From the NCBI RefSeq assembly GCF_035984415.1, contig NZ_CP130720.1:3472001-3536000 (forward strand): a DNA stretch of 64,000 bases. Reading direction: 5' to 3'. Numbering within the stretch: the first letter of the stretch is position 1; each line of letters opens with the position of its first letter. Below the pieces are notes generated by a model, which saw only the letters and a list, made by a program, of their open reading frames with translations, was not told the origin of the DNA and did no database searches. The DNA comes from Streptomyces sp. NBC_01296. GTDB lineage: Bacteria; Actinomycetota; Actinomycetes; Streptomycetales; Streptomycetaceae. Positions 25,708 through 34,575 of this stretch are shown in pieces. The position numbers were made by a program, and so were the translations under genes.

Positions 25708-27323
25708 GCATCCGTGGCGTCCGTGCCGCTTCGGTGCGCAGACGGCTCGCGGCGGCGGTCGCGCTGGCCGCGACCCTGCTGGGGGCTTCGGCCTGCACCG
25801 CCGACGGGCCCGCGAAGCCCGCCGGGTCGAAGTACCAGGAGGGCAGGCTGCGGGTGCTGGCCTCCAGCGAGCTGGCCGACATGGAGCCGGTGCTGAAGGC
25901 CGCGAAGGCCGCGACCGGGGTCAGCGTCGAGCTCACCTGGTCCGGCACCCTGGACGCGGCCGAGCAGGTCGCCTCCGGAAAGGCCGACGGCAAGTACGAC
26001 GCGATCTGGCTGTCCTCCAACGACTACCTGCGGCTGCGCCCCGAGGCCGCCGGGAAGCTCAGCAGCGAGACGCCGGTGATGTCCTCGCCGGTCGCGCTGG
26101 GCGTACGGGCGGACGCGCTGGCCCGGCTCGGCTGGAAGCCCGAGGAGGTGACCTGGTCGGCGGTGCACGAGGCCGTCTCCGCCGGGAAGCTGTCGTACGG
26201 GATGACCGACCCGGTGCGCTCCAACTCCGGGTTCTCCGCGCTGATCTCTGTGGCCTCCGGGCTGTCGGGCGCGCAGGCGGCGCTGACCGACGCGGACGTG
26301 AAGACGGCCCAGCCCAAGCTGAAGGAGTTCTTCGCCGGGCAGAAGCTGACCTCGGGATCCTCCGGCTGGCTGGCCACCGCGTACGCCAAGCGCGGGGACG
26401 TGGACGCGGTGGTGAACTACGAGTCCGTGCTGCTGTCCATGAACCGCGACGCGAAGACGGACCTGACGGTGATCCGGCCGCGCGACGGGGTGGTCACCGC
26501 CCACTACCCGCTGACCCTGCTGACCTCGGCCCCGGCCGGGGCCCGCGAGTCGGGGCGGGCCCTGACCGACTACCTGAGCGGCGCCGAGGCGCAGAAGGCG
26601 ATCACCGAGAAGACCTTCCGCCGGCCGGTCGCGGCCGGGGTGCAGCCGGCGGCCGGGCTGAACGCGGACAAGCGGCGCGAGCTGCCGTTCCCGGGCACCC
26701 GGTCGGTCGCGGACGGGCTGCTGGCCTCGTACGAGAACGAGCTGCGCCGGCCCTCGCGGACGGTGTACGTGCTGGACACCTCGGGCTCGATGGAGGAGGA
26801 CGACCGCATCGGGCGGCTGCGGTCGGCGCTCACCGAGCTGACGGGAACGGGCGGTTCGGGGCCCGGGCAGCGGTTCCGGGACCGCGAGGAGGTGACGCTC
26901 CTGCCGTTCGGCGACAAGGTGAAGAAGGTGCTGACGCACGTCGTCGAGCCGGGCAATCCCGGGCCCGCGCTGGATGCGATCCGGGGCGATGTGAAATCGC
27001 TCCGGCCGGAGGGGGGTACGGCCGTGTACGGCAGTCTGAAGGCGGCGTACGAGCACCTGGGGAAGGGCAACGCGGATGCGTTCACCTCGATCGTGCTGAT
27101 GACGGACGGGCAGAGCGGTGACAAGGCGAAGGACTTCGACTCCTTCTACGCCGGGCTGCCGGACGCGCAGAAGCACACACCGGTCTTCGCGGTGCTGTTC
27201 GGGGACTCGGACCGCAAGGAGCTCACCCACATCACCGAACTGACCGGCGGGCGGCTCTTCGACGCCACCGACGGCAACGGTTCGCTGGACGGAGCCTTCG
27301 AGGAGATCCGTGGCTACCAATAG
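25704..27323 (+). CDS. Lipoprotein with solute-binding-like and VWA domains, 539 aa
   Basis: The GTG at 25704 overlaps the telA stop. The N-terminus is a lipoprotein-type signal (RRRLAAAVALAATLLGASACTAD, Cys about residue 31). Residues ~45-330 form a solute-binding-like domain (GRLRVLASSELADMEPVLKAAKAATGVSVELTWSGTLDAAEQVASG, YDAIWLSSNDYL, DPVRSNSGFSALISV). Residues ~350-530 form a von Willebrand A domain with an intact MIDAS: YVLDTSGSMEE (DxSxS), GGTAVYGSL and LMTDGQSG. It should be anchored outside the membrane and bind a metal-dependent ligand. It overlaps the next gene by 14 nt. Confidence 0.88.
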   Translation: MSIRGVRAASVRRRLAAAVALAATLLGASACTADGPAKPAGSKYQEGRLRVLASSELADMEPVLKAAKAATGVSVELTWSGTLDAAEQVASGKADGKYDAIWLSSNDYLRLRPEAAGKLSSETPVMSSPVALGVRADALARLGWKPEEVTWSAVHEAVSAGKLSYGMTDPVRSNSGFSALISVASGLSGAQAALTDADVKTAQPKLKEFFAGQKLTSGSSGWLATAYAKRGDVDAVVNYESVLLSMNRDAKTDLTVIRPRDGVVTAHYPLTLLTSAPAGARESGRALTDYLSGAEAQKAITEKTFRRPVAAGVQPAAGLNADKRRELPFPGTRSVADGLLASYENELRRPSRTVYVLDTSGSMEEDDRIGRLRSALTELTGTGGSGPGQRFRDREEVTLLPFGDKVKKVLTHVVEPGNPGPALDAIRGDVKSLRPEGGTAVYGSLKAAYEHLGKGNADAFTSIVLMTDGQSGDKAKDFDSFYAGLPDAQKHTPVFAVLFGDSDRKELTHITELTGGRLFDATDGNGSLDGAFEEIRGYQ

Positions 27324-27948
27324 ATCCGCCGGCGGGGGAGGGCTCGGCACGCGTCTTCTCGACTACCTGGAGTCGAAGAAGAACCTGGCCGGCAGCGCCT
27401 GCGGGATCGTCGGGCTGGGCCTGACCCTCACCGGGGTCGCGGGCACGTACTGGCCGGTGGTCGTGGCCGGGCTGTACGGCGCGGGCGCGCTGATCGCCCC
27501 GCCGCGGCGGCCGGCGCCGCCGGAGCCCGAGGGGCCCACCGAGCAGCTGAACGGTGTACGGGAGCAGTTCGGCCGGCTGCGGGAGTACGTCGCCGAGGTG
27601 GAGCTGCCCGCTCCGGCCGAGGGGCGGCTCGCGGAGCTGATGGAGCTGTATGGGGCGCTGCTGGAGCCGGGGTGGGTGGCCGACGTCCTGGCCACCGATC
27701 CCGAGTCGGTGCACGCGCTGTCGCGGGCGATCGAGCTGGACGTGCCGGAGTGCGTGGACACGTACAACCGGACGCGCTGGTGGACCCGGCTCACCCCGGG
27801 CGGGGAATCGCCGGAACGCCACCTGGAGCGGCAGCTGTCGCTGCTGCACGAGGAGGCGGAACGCGCGACGGCGGACCTCCGCGAAGCAGAGGCCCGCCGT
27901 CAACAGACGCACACGACCTACCTGGAGGAGCGCGGACAACGCTCCTGA
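27310..27948 (+). CDS. Small membrane protein with coiled-coil tail, 212 aa
   Basis: The GTG start lies inside the end of the VWA gene (14-nt overlap). There is a short hydrophobic hairpin (ACGIVGLGLTLTGVAGTYWPVVVAGLYGAGALIAP, residues ~30-65), then a soluble helical region, and a charged C-terminal coiled-coil-like stretch (RHLERQLSLLHEEAERATADLREAEARRQQTHTTYLEERGQ). The family is not recognised. As the last gene of the SBP-telA-VWA operon it may couple the extracellular and cytosolic parts; this is inference. Confidence 0.78.
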   Translation: MATNRSAGGGGLGTRLLDYLESKKNLAGSACGIVGLGLTLTGVAGTYWPVVVAGLYGAGALIAPPRRPAPPEPEGPTEQLNGVREQFGRLREYVAEVELPAPAEGRLAELMELYGALLEPGWVADVLATDPESVHALSRAIELDVPECVDTYNRTRWWTRLTPGGESPERHLERQLSLLHEEAERATADLREAEARRQQTHTTYLEERGQRS

Positions 27949-27972
27949 CAGGTATGACTTTCGGCCGGTGCT

Positions 27973-28037
27973 GCGGTGGGAACCGCTTGGTCGGGGGCTC
28001 CCACAGCGGTGGGCGCCGCTTGGTCGGGGGCTCCCAC
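27973..28037. repeat. Two tandem copies of a 32-bp hairpin-forming repeat
   Basis: Copies at 27973-28004 and 28006-28037 differ at two adjacent bases and are separated by one base. Each copy begins GCGGTGGG and ends GGGGGCTCCCAC, so each can fold (GTGGG against CCCAC). It lies between the convergent TelA-cassette end (27948) and pckG end (28071), so a tandem terminator is one explanation. Confidence 0.7.
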
Positions 28038-28070
28038 GTTCATTGGCCCTTCTTCAGGGCGCGGCCCGGC

Positions 28071-29906
28071 TCAGCCCAGGCGCTCGACGAGCGCGTGGTA
28101 CTGGTCCCACAGCTCCTTGGGAGTGTGGTCGCCGTAGGTGTTCAGGTGCTCGGGGACCAGGGAGGCCTCGTCCCGCCACACCTCCTTGTCGACGGTGAGG
28201 AGGAAGTCCAGGTCCTCGGCCGGGATGTCGAGGCCGTCGGTGTCCAGGGAGGCCACGGTCGGCAGGATGCCGATGGGGGTCTCGACGCCCTCGGCCTTGC
28301 CGTCGAGGCGCTCGACGATCCACTTCAGGACGCGGCTGTTCTCGCCGAAGCCCGGCCACACGAACTTGCCCGCGTCGTTCTTGCGGAACCAGTTCACGTA
28401 GTAGATCTTCGGGAGCTTGGACTGGTCCTTGTCCTTGGCGACGTCGACCCAGTGGCCCATGTAGTCGCCCATGTTGTAGCCGCAGAACGGCAGCATGGCG
28501 AACGGGTCGCGGCGCAGCTCGCCGACCTTGCCCTCGGCGGCGGCGGTCTTCTCGGAGGCGATGTTCGAGCCGATGAAGACGCCGTGGTTCCAGTCGAAGG
28601 ACTCGGTGACCAGCGGCACGGCGGAGGCGCGGCGGCCGCCGAAGAGGATCGCGGAGACCGGGACGCCCTTGGGGTCCTCCCACTCGGGGGCGATCGTCGG
28701 GCACTGCGAGGCCGGGACGGCGAAGCGGGCGTTGGGGTGGGCCGCCGGGGTCTCGGACTCCGGGGTCCAGGCGTTGCCCTTCCAGTCGATGAGGTGCGCG
28801 GGCGCCTCTTCGGTCATGCCCTCCCACCAGACGTCGGAGCCGTCCGGGGTGAGCGCGACGTTGGTGAAGACGGTGTTCGCGTACATCGTCTTCATGGCGT
28901 TGGCGTTGGTGTGCTCGCCGGTGCCGGGCGCGACGCCGAAGAAGCCGGCCTCGGGGTTGATCGCGTACAGGCGACCGTCCTCGCCGAAGCGCATCCAGGC
29001 GATGTCGTCGCCGATGGTCTCGACCGTCCAGCCGGGGATCGTGGGCTCCAGCATGGCCAGGTTCGTCTTGCCGCAGGCGCTCGGGAACGCGGCGGCGACG
29101 TACTTCGCCTCACCCTGCGGCGGGGTGAGCTTGAGGATCAGCATGTGCTCGGCGAGCCAGCCCTCGTCGCGGGCCATGACGGAGGCGATGCGCAGCGCGT
29201 AGCACTTCTTGCCGAGCAGGGCGTTGCCGCCGTAGCCCGAGCCGTACGACCAGATCTCGCGGGTCTCCGGGAAGTGCGAGATGTACTTGGTGGTGTTGCA
29301 GGGCCACGGCACGTCGGCCTGGCCCTCGGCGAGCGGAGCGCCGAGGGTGTGGACGGCCTTGACGAAGAACCCGTCGGTGCCGAGCTCGTCGAGGACGGCC
29401 TTGCCCATGCGGGTCATGGTGCGCATGGCGACGGCGACGTAGGCGGAGTCGGTGATCTCGACGCCGATCGCGGAGAGCTCGGAGCCGAGGGGGCCCATGC
29501 AGAAGGGGACGACGTACATCGTCCGGCCCTTCATGGAGCCGCGGAAGATACCTTCCTGCCCCGCGAAGATGGCCTTCATCTCGGCCGGGGCCTTCCAGTG
29601 GTTGGTCGGGCCCGCGTCCTCCTCCTTCTCGGAGCAGATGAAGGTCCGGTCCTCGACGCGCGCGACGTCGGACGGGTCGGAGGCGGCGTAGTACGAGTTG
29701 GGGCGCTTGCCCTCGTCGAGCTTCTTGAACGTGCCCTTGGCGACGAGCTCCGCGCACAGGCGCTCGTACTCGGCCTCGGAGCCGTCACACCAGACGACCC
29801 GGTCGGGCTGGGTGATCGCTGCGATCTCGTCCACCCAGGAGATCAGCACCGCATGTTCGGTGGGAAGGGTCGGACCGGTGGTGGGAGCCGCGTTGTCGCG
29901 CGCCAC
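28071..29906 (-). CDS. pckG: Phosphoenolpyruvate carboxykinase (GTP), 611 aa
   Basis: I start at the GTG preceded by AAGGAG ([21 protein letters not shown]); the upstream in-frame extension is rejected. GTP-type PEPCK motifs are all present: [16 protein letters not shown], the substrate loop [21 protein letters not shown], the P-loop [15 protein letters not shown], the metal site [15 protein letters not shown], and [20 protein letters not shown]. It converts oxaloacetate to PEP with GTP, a core gluconeogenic step, and is cytosolic. Length is typical. It is monocistronic and divergent from the hemolysin III gene. Confidence 0.97.
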   Translation of the reverse strand: MARDNAAPTTGPTLPTEHAVLISWVDEIAAITQPDRVVWCDGSEAEYERLCAELVAKGTFKKLDEGKRPNSYYAASDPSDVARVEDRTFICSEKEEDAGPTNHWKAPAEMKAIFAGQEGIFRGSMKGRTMYVVPFCMGPLGSELSAIGVEITDSAYVAVAMRTMTRMGKAVLDELGTDGFFVKAVHTLGAPLAEGQADVPWPCNTTKYISHFPETREIWSYGSGYGGNALLGKKCYALRIASVMARDEGWLAEHMLILKLTPPQGEAKYVAAAFPSACGKTNLAMLEPTIPGWTVETIGDDIAWMRFGEDGRLYAINPEAGFFGVAPGTGEHTNANAMKTMYANTVFTNVALTPDGSDVWWEGMTEEAPAHLIDWKGNAWTPESETPAAHPNARFAVPASQCPTIAPEWEDPKGVPVSAILFGGRRASAVPLVTESFDWNHGVFIGSNIASEKTAAAEGKVGELRRDPFAMLPFCGYNMGDYMGHWVDVAKDKDQSKLPKIYYVNWFRKNDAGKFVWPGFGENSRVLKWIVERLDGKAEGVETPIGILPTVASLDTDGLDIPAEDLDFLLTVDKEVWRDEASLVPEHLNTYGDHTPKELWDQYHALVERLG

Positions 29907-30096
29907 GATTGCTCCTTGTTGAGGGGTGTGTTTGGTGTTTGCCCCGTGGGGGCTGCGACCCGGACGCTTCGCGCTCCGCTCATCCGGTGCCGACCGCACT
30001 CATCTGATCATCCGGTGCATGTGCGCATATGTCCAGGGGGCCTCTCACGTGAGCATCGCCACTCCCGTCAATCTTCCGTAAAGCGCACTAACGGAA

Positions 30097-30119
30097 ACCT
30101 ACGGACCCGTAGGTAGCAT
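30097..30119 (+). promoter_or_regulatory. Perfect palindrome next to leaderless promoter of hemolysin III gene
   Basis: ACCTACGG (30097-30104) and CCGTAGGT (30107-30114) form a perfect 8-2-8 palindrome. TAGCAT (30114-30119) overlaps its last base and ends 7 nt before the ATG at 30127, the spacing of a leaderless -10 box. A second inverted repeat, TTCCGT (30074-30079) and ACGGAA (30091-30096), abuts it. A repressor bound here would cover the promoter spacer. Confidence 0.6.
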
Positions 30120-30126
30120 GGCGGCC

Positions 30127-30828
30127 ATGAGTTCTGACGCCGCCGCCGTGCCGGTCGACGCCGTACCGGTCGCACCCGACGCCTCCGAGGCACCGGAAGC
30201 CAAACCGCTGATGCGCGGCTGGCTGCACACCGGAATGTTCCCTGCCGTCGTCGTCGCGGGCCTGGCGCTGATGGCCTTCACCGAGTCGACCCGGGCCCGG
30301 GTGGCGTGCGGGGTGTACATCCTCACGGCCTGCCTGCTGTTCGGCGTCAGCGCGGTGTACCACCGCGGCACCTGGGGCCCCCGGGGCGAGGCCATCCTGC
30401 GGCGCCTCGACCACGCCAACATTTTTCTGATCATCGCAGGGACCTATACCCCGCTGACGGTGCTCCTGCTCCCGCCCTCCACCGGACGGACGCTCCTGTG
30501 GGCGGTCTGGATCGCGGCCGCGGCCGGCATCGCCTTCCGCGTCTTCTGGGTCGGCGCCCCGCGCTGGCTCTACACCCCCTGCTACATAGCGATGGGCTGG
30601 GCGGCAGTCTTCTTCCTCCCCGACTTCATGCGCACCGGCGGCATCGCCGTCCTGGTCCTGGTGATCGCCGGCGGGCTCCTCTACAGCGCGGGCGGCGTGA
30701 TCTACGGCATGAAGCGCCCGAACCCCTCCCCCCGCTTCTTCGGCTTCCACGAGGTCTTCCACTCCCTGACGCTGGCCGCCTTCGTGGCCCACTACGTCGG
30801 CATCTCGCTCGCGGCCTACCAGCACTAG
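30127..30828 (+). CDS. trhA: Hemolysin III/TrhA-family membrane protein, 233 aa
   Basis: The protein has seven hydrophobic segments and the PAQR/HlyIII family motifs: GVSAVYHRGTWGPRGEAILRRLDHANIFLIIAGTYTPL (conserved S, H and D), and FFGFHEVFHSLTLAAFVAHYVGI with the two C-terminal His. These residues form the metal site of the superfamily. The N-terminal 30 residues are Pro/Ala-rich. ATG 30127 is chosen over 30118 because of the leaderless-type spacing upstream. Family members influence membrane energetics and fluidity; haemolytic activity need not follow. Confidence 0.92.
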   Translation: MSSDAAAVPVDAVPVAPDASEAPEAKPLMRGWLHTGMFPAVVVAGLALMAFTESTRARVACGVYILTACLLFGVSAVYHRGTWGPRGEAILRRLDHANIFLIIAGTYTPLTVLLLPPSTGRTLLWAVWIAAAAGIAFRVFWVGAPRWLYTPCYIAMGWAAVFFLPDFMRTGGIAVLVLVIAGGLLYSAGGVIYGMKRPNPSPRFFGFHEVFHSLTLAAFVAHYVGISLAAYQH

Positions 30829-30847
30829 GCCGTCCCTTCCGGAACTG

Positions 30848-30882
30848 ACGGAGCCCCGTCGCGGTGCGCGGCGGGGCTCCGT
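30848..30882. terminator. Bidirectional hairpin terminator
   Basis: ACGGAGCCCCG (30848-30858) and CGGGGCTCCGT (30872-30882) are perfectly complementary 11-bp arms with a 13-nt loop. It lies between the convergent trhA and galactose-oxidase-like genes. Confidence 0.75.
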
Positions 30883-30895
30883 TCTGCCGGGGCGG

Positions 30896-33319
30896 CTACG
30901 TGCAGGCGTAGCCGTCGCCGTCCGGGTCCAGGCGCAGCGGGTCGCTGCCGTTGACCTTCATGCGCTTCGGGTACTGGTGGGAGGCCAGCCAGTCGCAGCG
31001 GGCCTTCGTCGTCGCCTTCACCTCCGCCGGGAAGGTGGTCGGGACGCACTGGCCGACCGTGCCGTAGTGCCGGTCGCAGCCGGCGACGCTCGGGGCGACG
31101 GGCACCGAGTCCCGCCGGCCCGGGTTCTGCTTCGGGGCCGCCTGCGGCGCGTCCGCGAAGTCGTGGACGTGCGGCGACGGGGCCTGCGCCGTGGCCGCGA
31201 GCGCCGACGGGCCGCCCAGGTGCACCCAGGTCGCCACCGACGGGATGCCGTTCGCGTCGACCCCGAAGAGCATGTACCAGCCCGGCGGGGCCAGGTTCGG
31301 ATTGCTGGTGACGTTGAGGTCGACGGTGGTGTTGTTGACCACCGTCATCGGCAGGTCCACGAACCGCTGGTTCGGGTCCGAGGAGTGCGTGACCGCCGCC
31401 GGACGGATCAGCTCCGCCTTGGCGATCGGCCGGTCGACGGTGATCCGCTGCGTGTCCCCGTACACCCACTGCGTGTCGATCACCGAGGTGAGCTTGGGGC
31501 GTGCGCCCTTGAACAGGTACGGCGGGGTGTAGATCGACACGTTGTTGTTGTACGTGCCGTTGCCCGGGTTGTCGCCGACCGTCATGACCCGTCCGTCGGG
31601 CAGCAGGAAGGCGCCCGAGTGGTACGTCCGCGGGATGGGGTCGGCCGGCAGCCCGGCCTTGTAGGTGTTGGCCACCGGGTCGAAGAACGAGGCCTCGTAC
31701 ACCGGGTCGGCCCGGTCGTGCAGCCCGCCGCCGGTCTCCAGCACCTTGCCGTCCGGCAGCAGCACCGCCGACACGTACATCTTGCCCTCGGCCCCGGTCT
31801 GCGCCCGCTTGACGCCGCCCACGTCGACCAGGCCCTGCGGCAGGTCGGGACCTGCGGTGTACGCGGGGCTCGCCGCCTTCAGGTCGATCAGCTCGGTGAG
31901 CCGGTTCGCCGCCGGGTTCGACTCGTTGTTGCCGCCGCCGACGGTCAGGACCCGCTGGTCCTGCGCGGGCGGCAGCAGCACGCTCGCCGACTCGTCGCGC
32001 TCGTCCTTCTTGCGCAGCCCGGGCACGTCCGTGATCGTGTTCGCGTTGTAGTCGTAGATCGACGCGCCGCTGCCCTGCGTGCCGTTGCCGAAGGTGTGGC
32101 TGCCCGAGTAGAAGAGCCGCCCGTCCTGCATCAGGATCATCGACGGGTACAGGCCCCAGTACGACCAGGTCTGGTTGACCTCGTTCATCGGGAGCCACTT
32201 GCCCTGCGCAGCCGAGAACTTCTCCGCGGTCACGTTGCCCGTCGAGTCCTCCTTCAGACCGCCGAAGGTGATCACGTCGCCGTTGCCGAGGACCGTCGCC
32301 GACGGGTACCAGTGCCCGCCGTTCAGGTCGTTGGTCTTCGTGTACGCCTCGGTCGCCGGGTCGAAGATGTACGAGTCCTTCAGCCCCTGGTAGCCGACCT
32401 TGCCGTCGGCGGACGGGTACCCCTTGTTGCCGCTCATCACGAGCACCCGGCCGTCCGACAGCTGCACGTGCCCCGAGCAGAACATGTCCACCGGCGTCGG
32501 GATCGTCTTGAAGGACCCGTTCGCCGGGTCGTACACGGCCGAGGTGAACGTGCCCGCGTTGAACTGGGAGATGTCGTTGCCCGAGCCCGCGATCAGCAGC
32601 ACCTTGCCGTTCTTGAGCACGACGGCGTGCATCGAACGCACCGGGTTCTTGGCCGGGATCACCTCCCACTTGCCCTTGGCGCACTGCTCGGCCGTGCCCG
32701 TGCACCCCGGCTGCGGCGGGGCCGCGCCGACCTCCTCCAGTGCGTAGTCGTCCGTGGTGAGCGTGCCGACCCCGTAGACCGAGAGCCCCCAGGTGATCTT
32801 GTCGGTGCCGGGCGGAACGGCGGGCGTACGGACCTCCGTGCGCGCCCATCCGGCACTGACCGGCGGATTCTGCAGGTCGGTCCAGTACTGCCAGCCCGCG
32901 GTGGTGTCGTGGCGGAACACCGTCACCGACACGTCCGGGGTGTTCGACTTGTACCAGGCCGAGAGGTCGTACTGCTTGCCCGGGACGACCGTCGGGGCGC
33001 AGGTGGTGTTCTCGGTGACGAGCGCCTTGCGGTCGCCGCTGAGGCGGCGGGTCAGCGAGACCTTCATGGCCTTGGTGCCGCTGTGCGCGTCGGCGACGGT
33101 GGCGTAGGTGAAGTCGTTGTCCCCCCAGCCGGACTTCTCCCAGCAGGAGGGCATGTCGTCGCCGGGTGCGCCGGCGGTCTCGAAACCGGAATTGGTGAGC
33201 AGATTGGGCGGTCCGGCCGTGGCCTGCTGCGGTGCGGTGAGCAGCAGGCCCGCGGTCATCGCCCCGACGGCGGCCAGGGCGGCGCGCCGCCCGGCCTTCC
33301 GCCGGATGTTCGCTGGCAT
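30896..33319 (-). CDS. Secreted galactose-oxidase-like copper radical oxidase, 807 aa
   Basis: It has a signal peptide (MPANIRRKAGRRAALAAVGAMTAGLLLTAPQQATAG), an N-terminal carbohydrate-binding-like domain (about residues 36-195), a Kelch-type propeller and a galactose-oxidase C-terminal domain. The expected copper/radical ligands are recognisable: Cys in DMFCSGHVQLSDGRV, Tyr in GHWYPSATVLGNGDV, Tyr-His in RTYHSGAFLLPDGRV, and His in AAVTHSSDPNQRFV. A further C-terminal extension ends DPDGDGYACT, an Excalibur-like calcium-binding motif with paired Cys. It probably oxidises primary alcohols of glycans to aldehydes at the cell surface. It is the last gene after three glycosyltransferase genes on the same strand, so a role in surface-glycan maturation is likely (compare GlxA with CslA). 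Confidence 0.88.
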   Translation of the reverse strand: MPANIRRKAGRRAALAAVGAMTAGLLLTAPQQATAGPPNLLTNSGFETAGAPGDDMPSCWEKSGWGDNDFTYATVADAHSGTKAMKVSLTRRLSGDRKALVTENTTCAPTVVPGKQYDLSAWYKSNTPDVSVTVFRHDTTAGWQYWTDLQNPPVSAGWARTEVRTPAVPPGTDKITWGLSVYGVGTLTTDDYALEEVGAAPPQPGCTGTAEQCAKGKWEVIPAKNPVRSMHAVVLKNGKVLLIAGSGNDISQFNAGTFTSAVYDPANGSFKTIPTPVDMFCSGHVQLSDGRVLVMSGNKGYPSADGKVGYQGLKDSYIFDPATEAYTKTNDLNGGHWYPSATVLGNGDVITFGGLKEDSTGNVTAEKFSAAQGKWLPMNEVNQTWSYWGLYPSMILMQDGRLFYSGSHTFGNGTQGSGASIYDYNANTITDVPGLRKKDERDESASVLLPPAQDQRVLTVGGGNNESNPAANRLTELIDLKAASPAYTAGPDLPQGLVDVGGVKRAQTGAEGKMYVSAVLLPDGKVLETGGGLHDRADPVYEASFFDPVANTYKAGLPADPIPRTYHSGAFLLPDGRVMTVGDNPGNGTYNNNVSIYTPPYLFKGARPKLTSVIDTQWVYGDTQRITVDRPIAKAELIRPAAVTHSSDPNQRFVDLPMTVVNNTTVDLNVTSNPNLAPPGWYMLFGVDANGIPSVATWVHLGGPSALAATAQAPSPHVHDFADAPQAAPKQNPGRRDSVPVAPSVAGCDRHYGTVGQCVPTTFPAEVKATTKARCDWLASHQYPKRMKVNGSDPLRLDPDGDGYACT

Positions 33320-33357
33320 GGACAGGTTCCCTTCCGTTCCGTGCGGCTCTGAGCGGC

Positions 33358-34569
33358 TCAACTCCTGGTGGTGCGTGCGGTACGCGTACGGCTGCGCGTC
33401 TTGCGCGGGAGGTAGACGAGGGCTTCGGTGGCGGCGAACCGCAGGACGAAGGTGGTGACCAGGGCGAGGGCGGTGGCGGACAGCACCTCCATGCCGAACC
33501 TGGCGACGAACAGGGCGATCAGCGGGATGCGCAGCAGCAGGTCGGCATTGGCCAGCACGGCGAAGCGGCCGACGCGGTCCGCCCAGTGGCGGTGGCGGCG
33601 CCGGTCGCGGAAGAGCAGGGTCTCGATGAGGACGAAGTTCCAGAGCACCCCGGCCTGGTTGGCGGCGATCTCGGCCGGCAGGTAATGCATCCCGGCGTGC
33701 GTGAGCAGCCACAGCGCGAACAGGTTCGGGACGAAGCCGGAGAGCCCGATCAGCCCGAAGCCGATCATCCGGGCCAGCGGGGTCGCCGAGCGCAGCGCGG
33801 CCAGGTGGGCCAGGAACCGCATCCCCTCGCGGGCGCTCGACTTGGACTCGCCGGAGTAGCGGTCCTGGAAGACGAACGGCACCTCGGCGACCTCGGCGGG
33901 GCGGCAGCGCACCGCCAGTTCCAGCAGGATCTTGTAGCCGAGGGGTTTGAGGGCGTCCGCGGTGACGACCGCGCGGCGCATGGCGAAGAAGCCGCTCATG
34001 GGATCGCTGATCCCGCGCAGGGCGCGCGGGAAGAGCCCCTTGGTGAGCCAGGTGGCGCCGCGCGAGACGGCGATGCGGTAGCTGCCGGCGAGCCCGGCCC
34101 GGCTGCCGCCCGGGATGTAGCGGGAGGCGACCACGAGGTCGGCGCCGGTGCGTTCGCCCTCGCCGACGAGCTCGGGCACCAGGTGCGGCGGGTGCTGGAG
34201 GTCGGCGTCCATGACGACGATCCAGTCCGTCTCGGCCCGCTTCAGGCCCTCGACGACGGCGCCGCCGAGGCCCCCGGCCGCGCTCTCGCGGTGCAGGACG
34301 GAGACCGGGAAGGGCAGGTCGAGGGCGGCCTTCTCGATGACCGCCGGGGTGTCGTCCGTGGAGTCGTCCACGAACAGGACCTCGCAGGGCAGGTGGGCGG
34401 GGAGCGAGTCGGCGAGCCGGCTCAGCAACTCGCCGATGTTCCCCGCCTCGTTGAAGGTCGGGATGATGAGGGTGACGCTGCCCGCCACCACCCCCTCCGG
34501 AGCGGAAAGCATCGGAATGGAAAATTCCGAATCGTTCAGGGCATGCGGGGTCCACAGGTCCTCGCTCAT
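33358..34569 (-). CDS. GT2 polyprenyl-phosphate sugar transferase fused to GtrA domain
   Basis: The 403-aa fusion has a GT2 domain (SVTLIIPTFNEAGNIGELLSRL, VLFVDDSTDDTP, WIVVMDADLQHPPHLVPEL with the DxD-type motif, GISDPMSGFFAMRR) followed from about residue 255 by a four-helix GtrA-like membrane domain (MIGFGLIGLSGFVPNLFALWLL ... FALWNFVL-type segments ... ALALVTTFVLRFAATEALVYL). This matches dolichol/polyprenyl-phosphate mannose synthase-like proteins that make the lipid-linked sugar donor and may help flip it. It is 6 nt downstream of the GT39-like gene, which needs such a donor. The C-terminal tail is Arg/Thr-rich. Confidence 0.88.
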   Translation of the reverse strand: MSEDLWTPHALNDSEFSIPMLSAPEGVVAGSVTLIIPTFNEAGNIGELLSRLADSLPAHLPCEVLFVDDSTDDTPAVIEKAALDLPFPVSVLHRESAAGGLGGAVVEGLKRAETDWIVVMDADLQHPPHLVPELVGEGERTGADLVVASRYIPGGSRAGLAGSYRIAVSRGATWLTKGLFPRALRGISDPMSGFFAMRRAVVTADALKPLGYKILLELAVRCRPAEVAEVPFVFQDRYSGESKSSAREGMRFLAHLAALRSATPLARMIGFGLIGLSGFVPNLFALWLLTHAGMHYLPAEIAANQAGVLWNFVLIETLLFRDRRRHRHWADRVGRFAVLANADLLLRIPLIALFVARFGMEVLSATALALVTTFVLRFAATEALVYLPRKTRSRTRTARTTRS

Positions 34570-34575
34570 GGCGGA

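Noticed and set aside
27973..28037. CRISPR array
   Set aside because: Only two units with a single base between them, no spacers and no cas genes.
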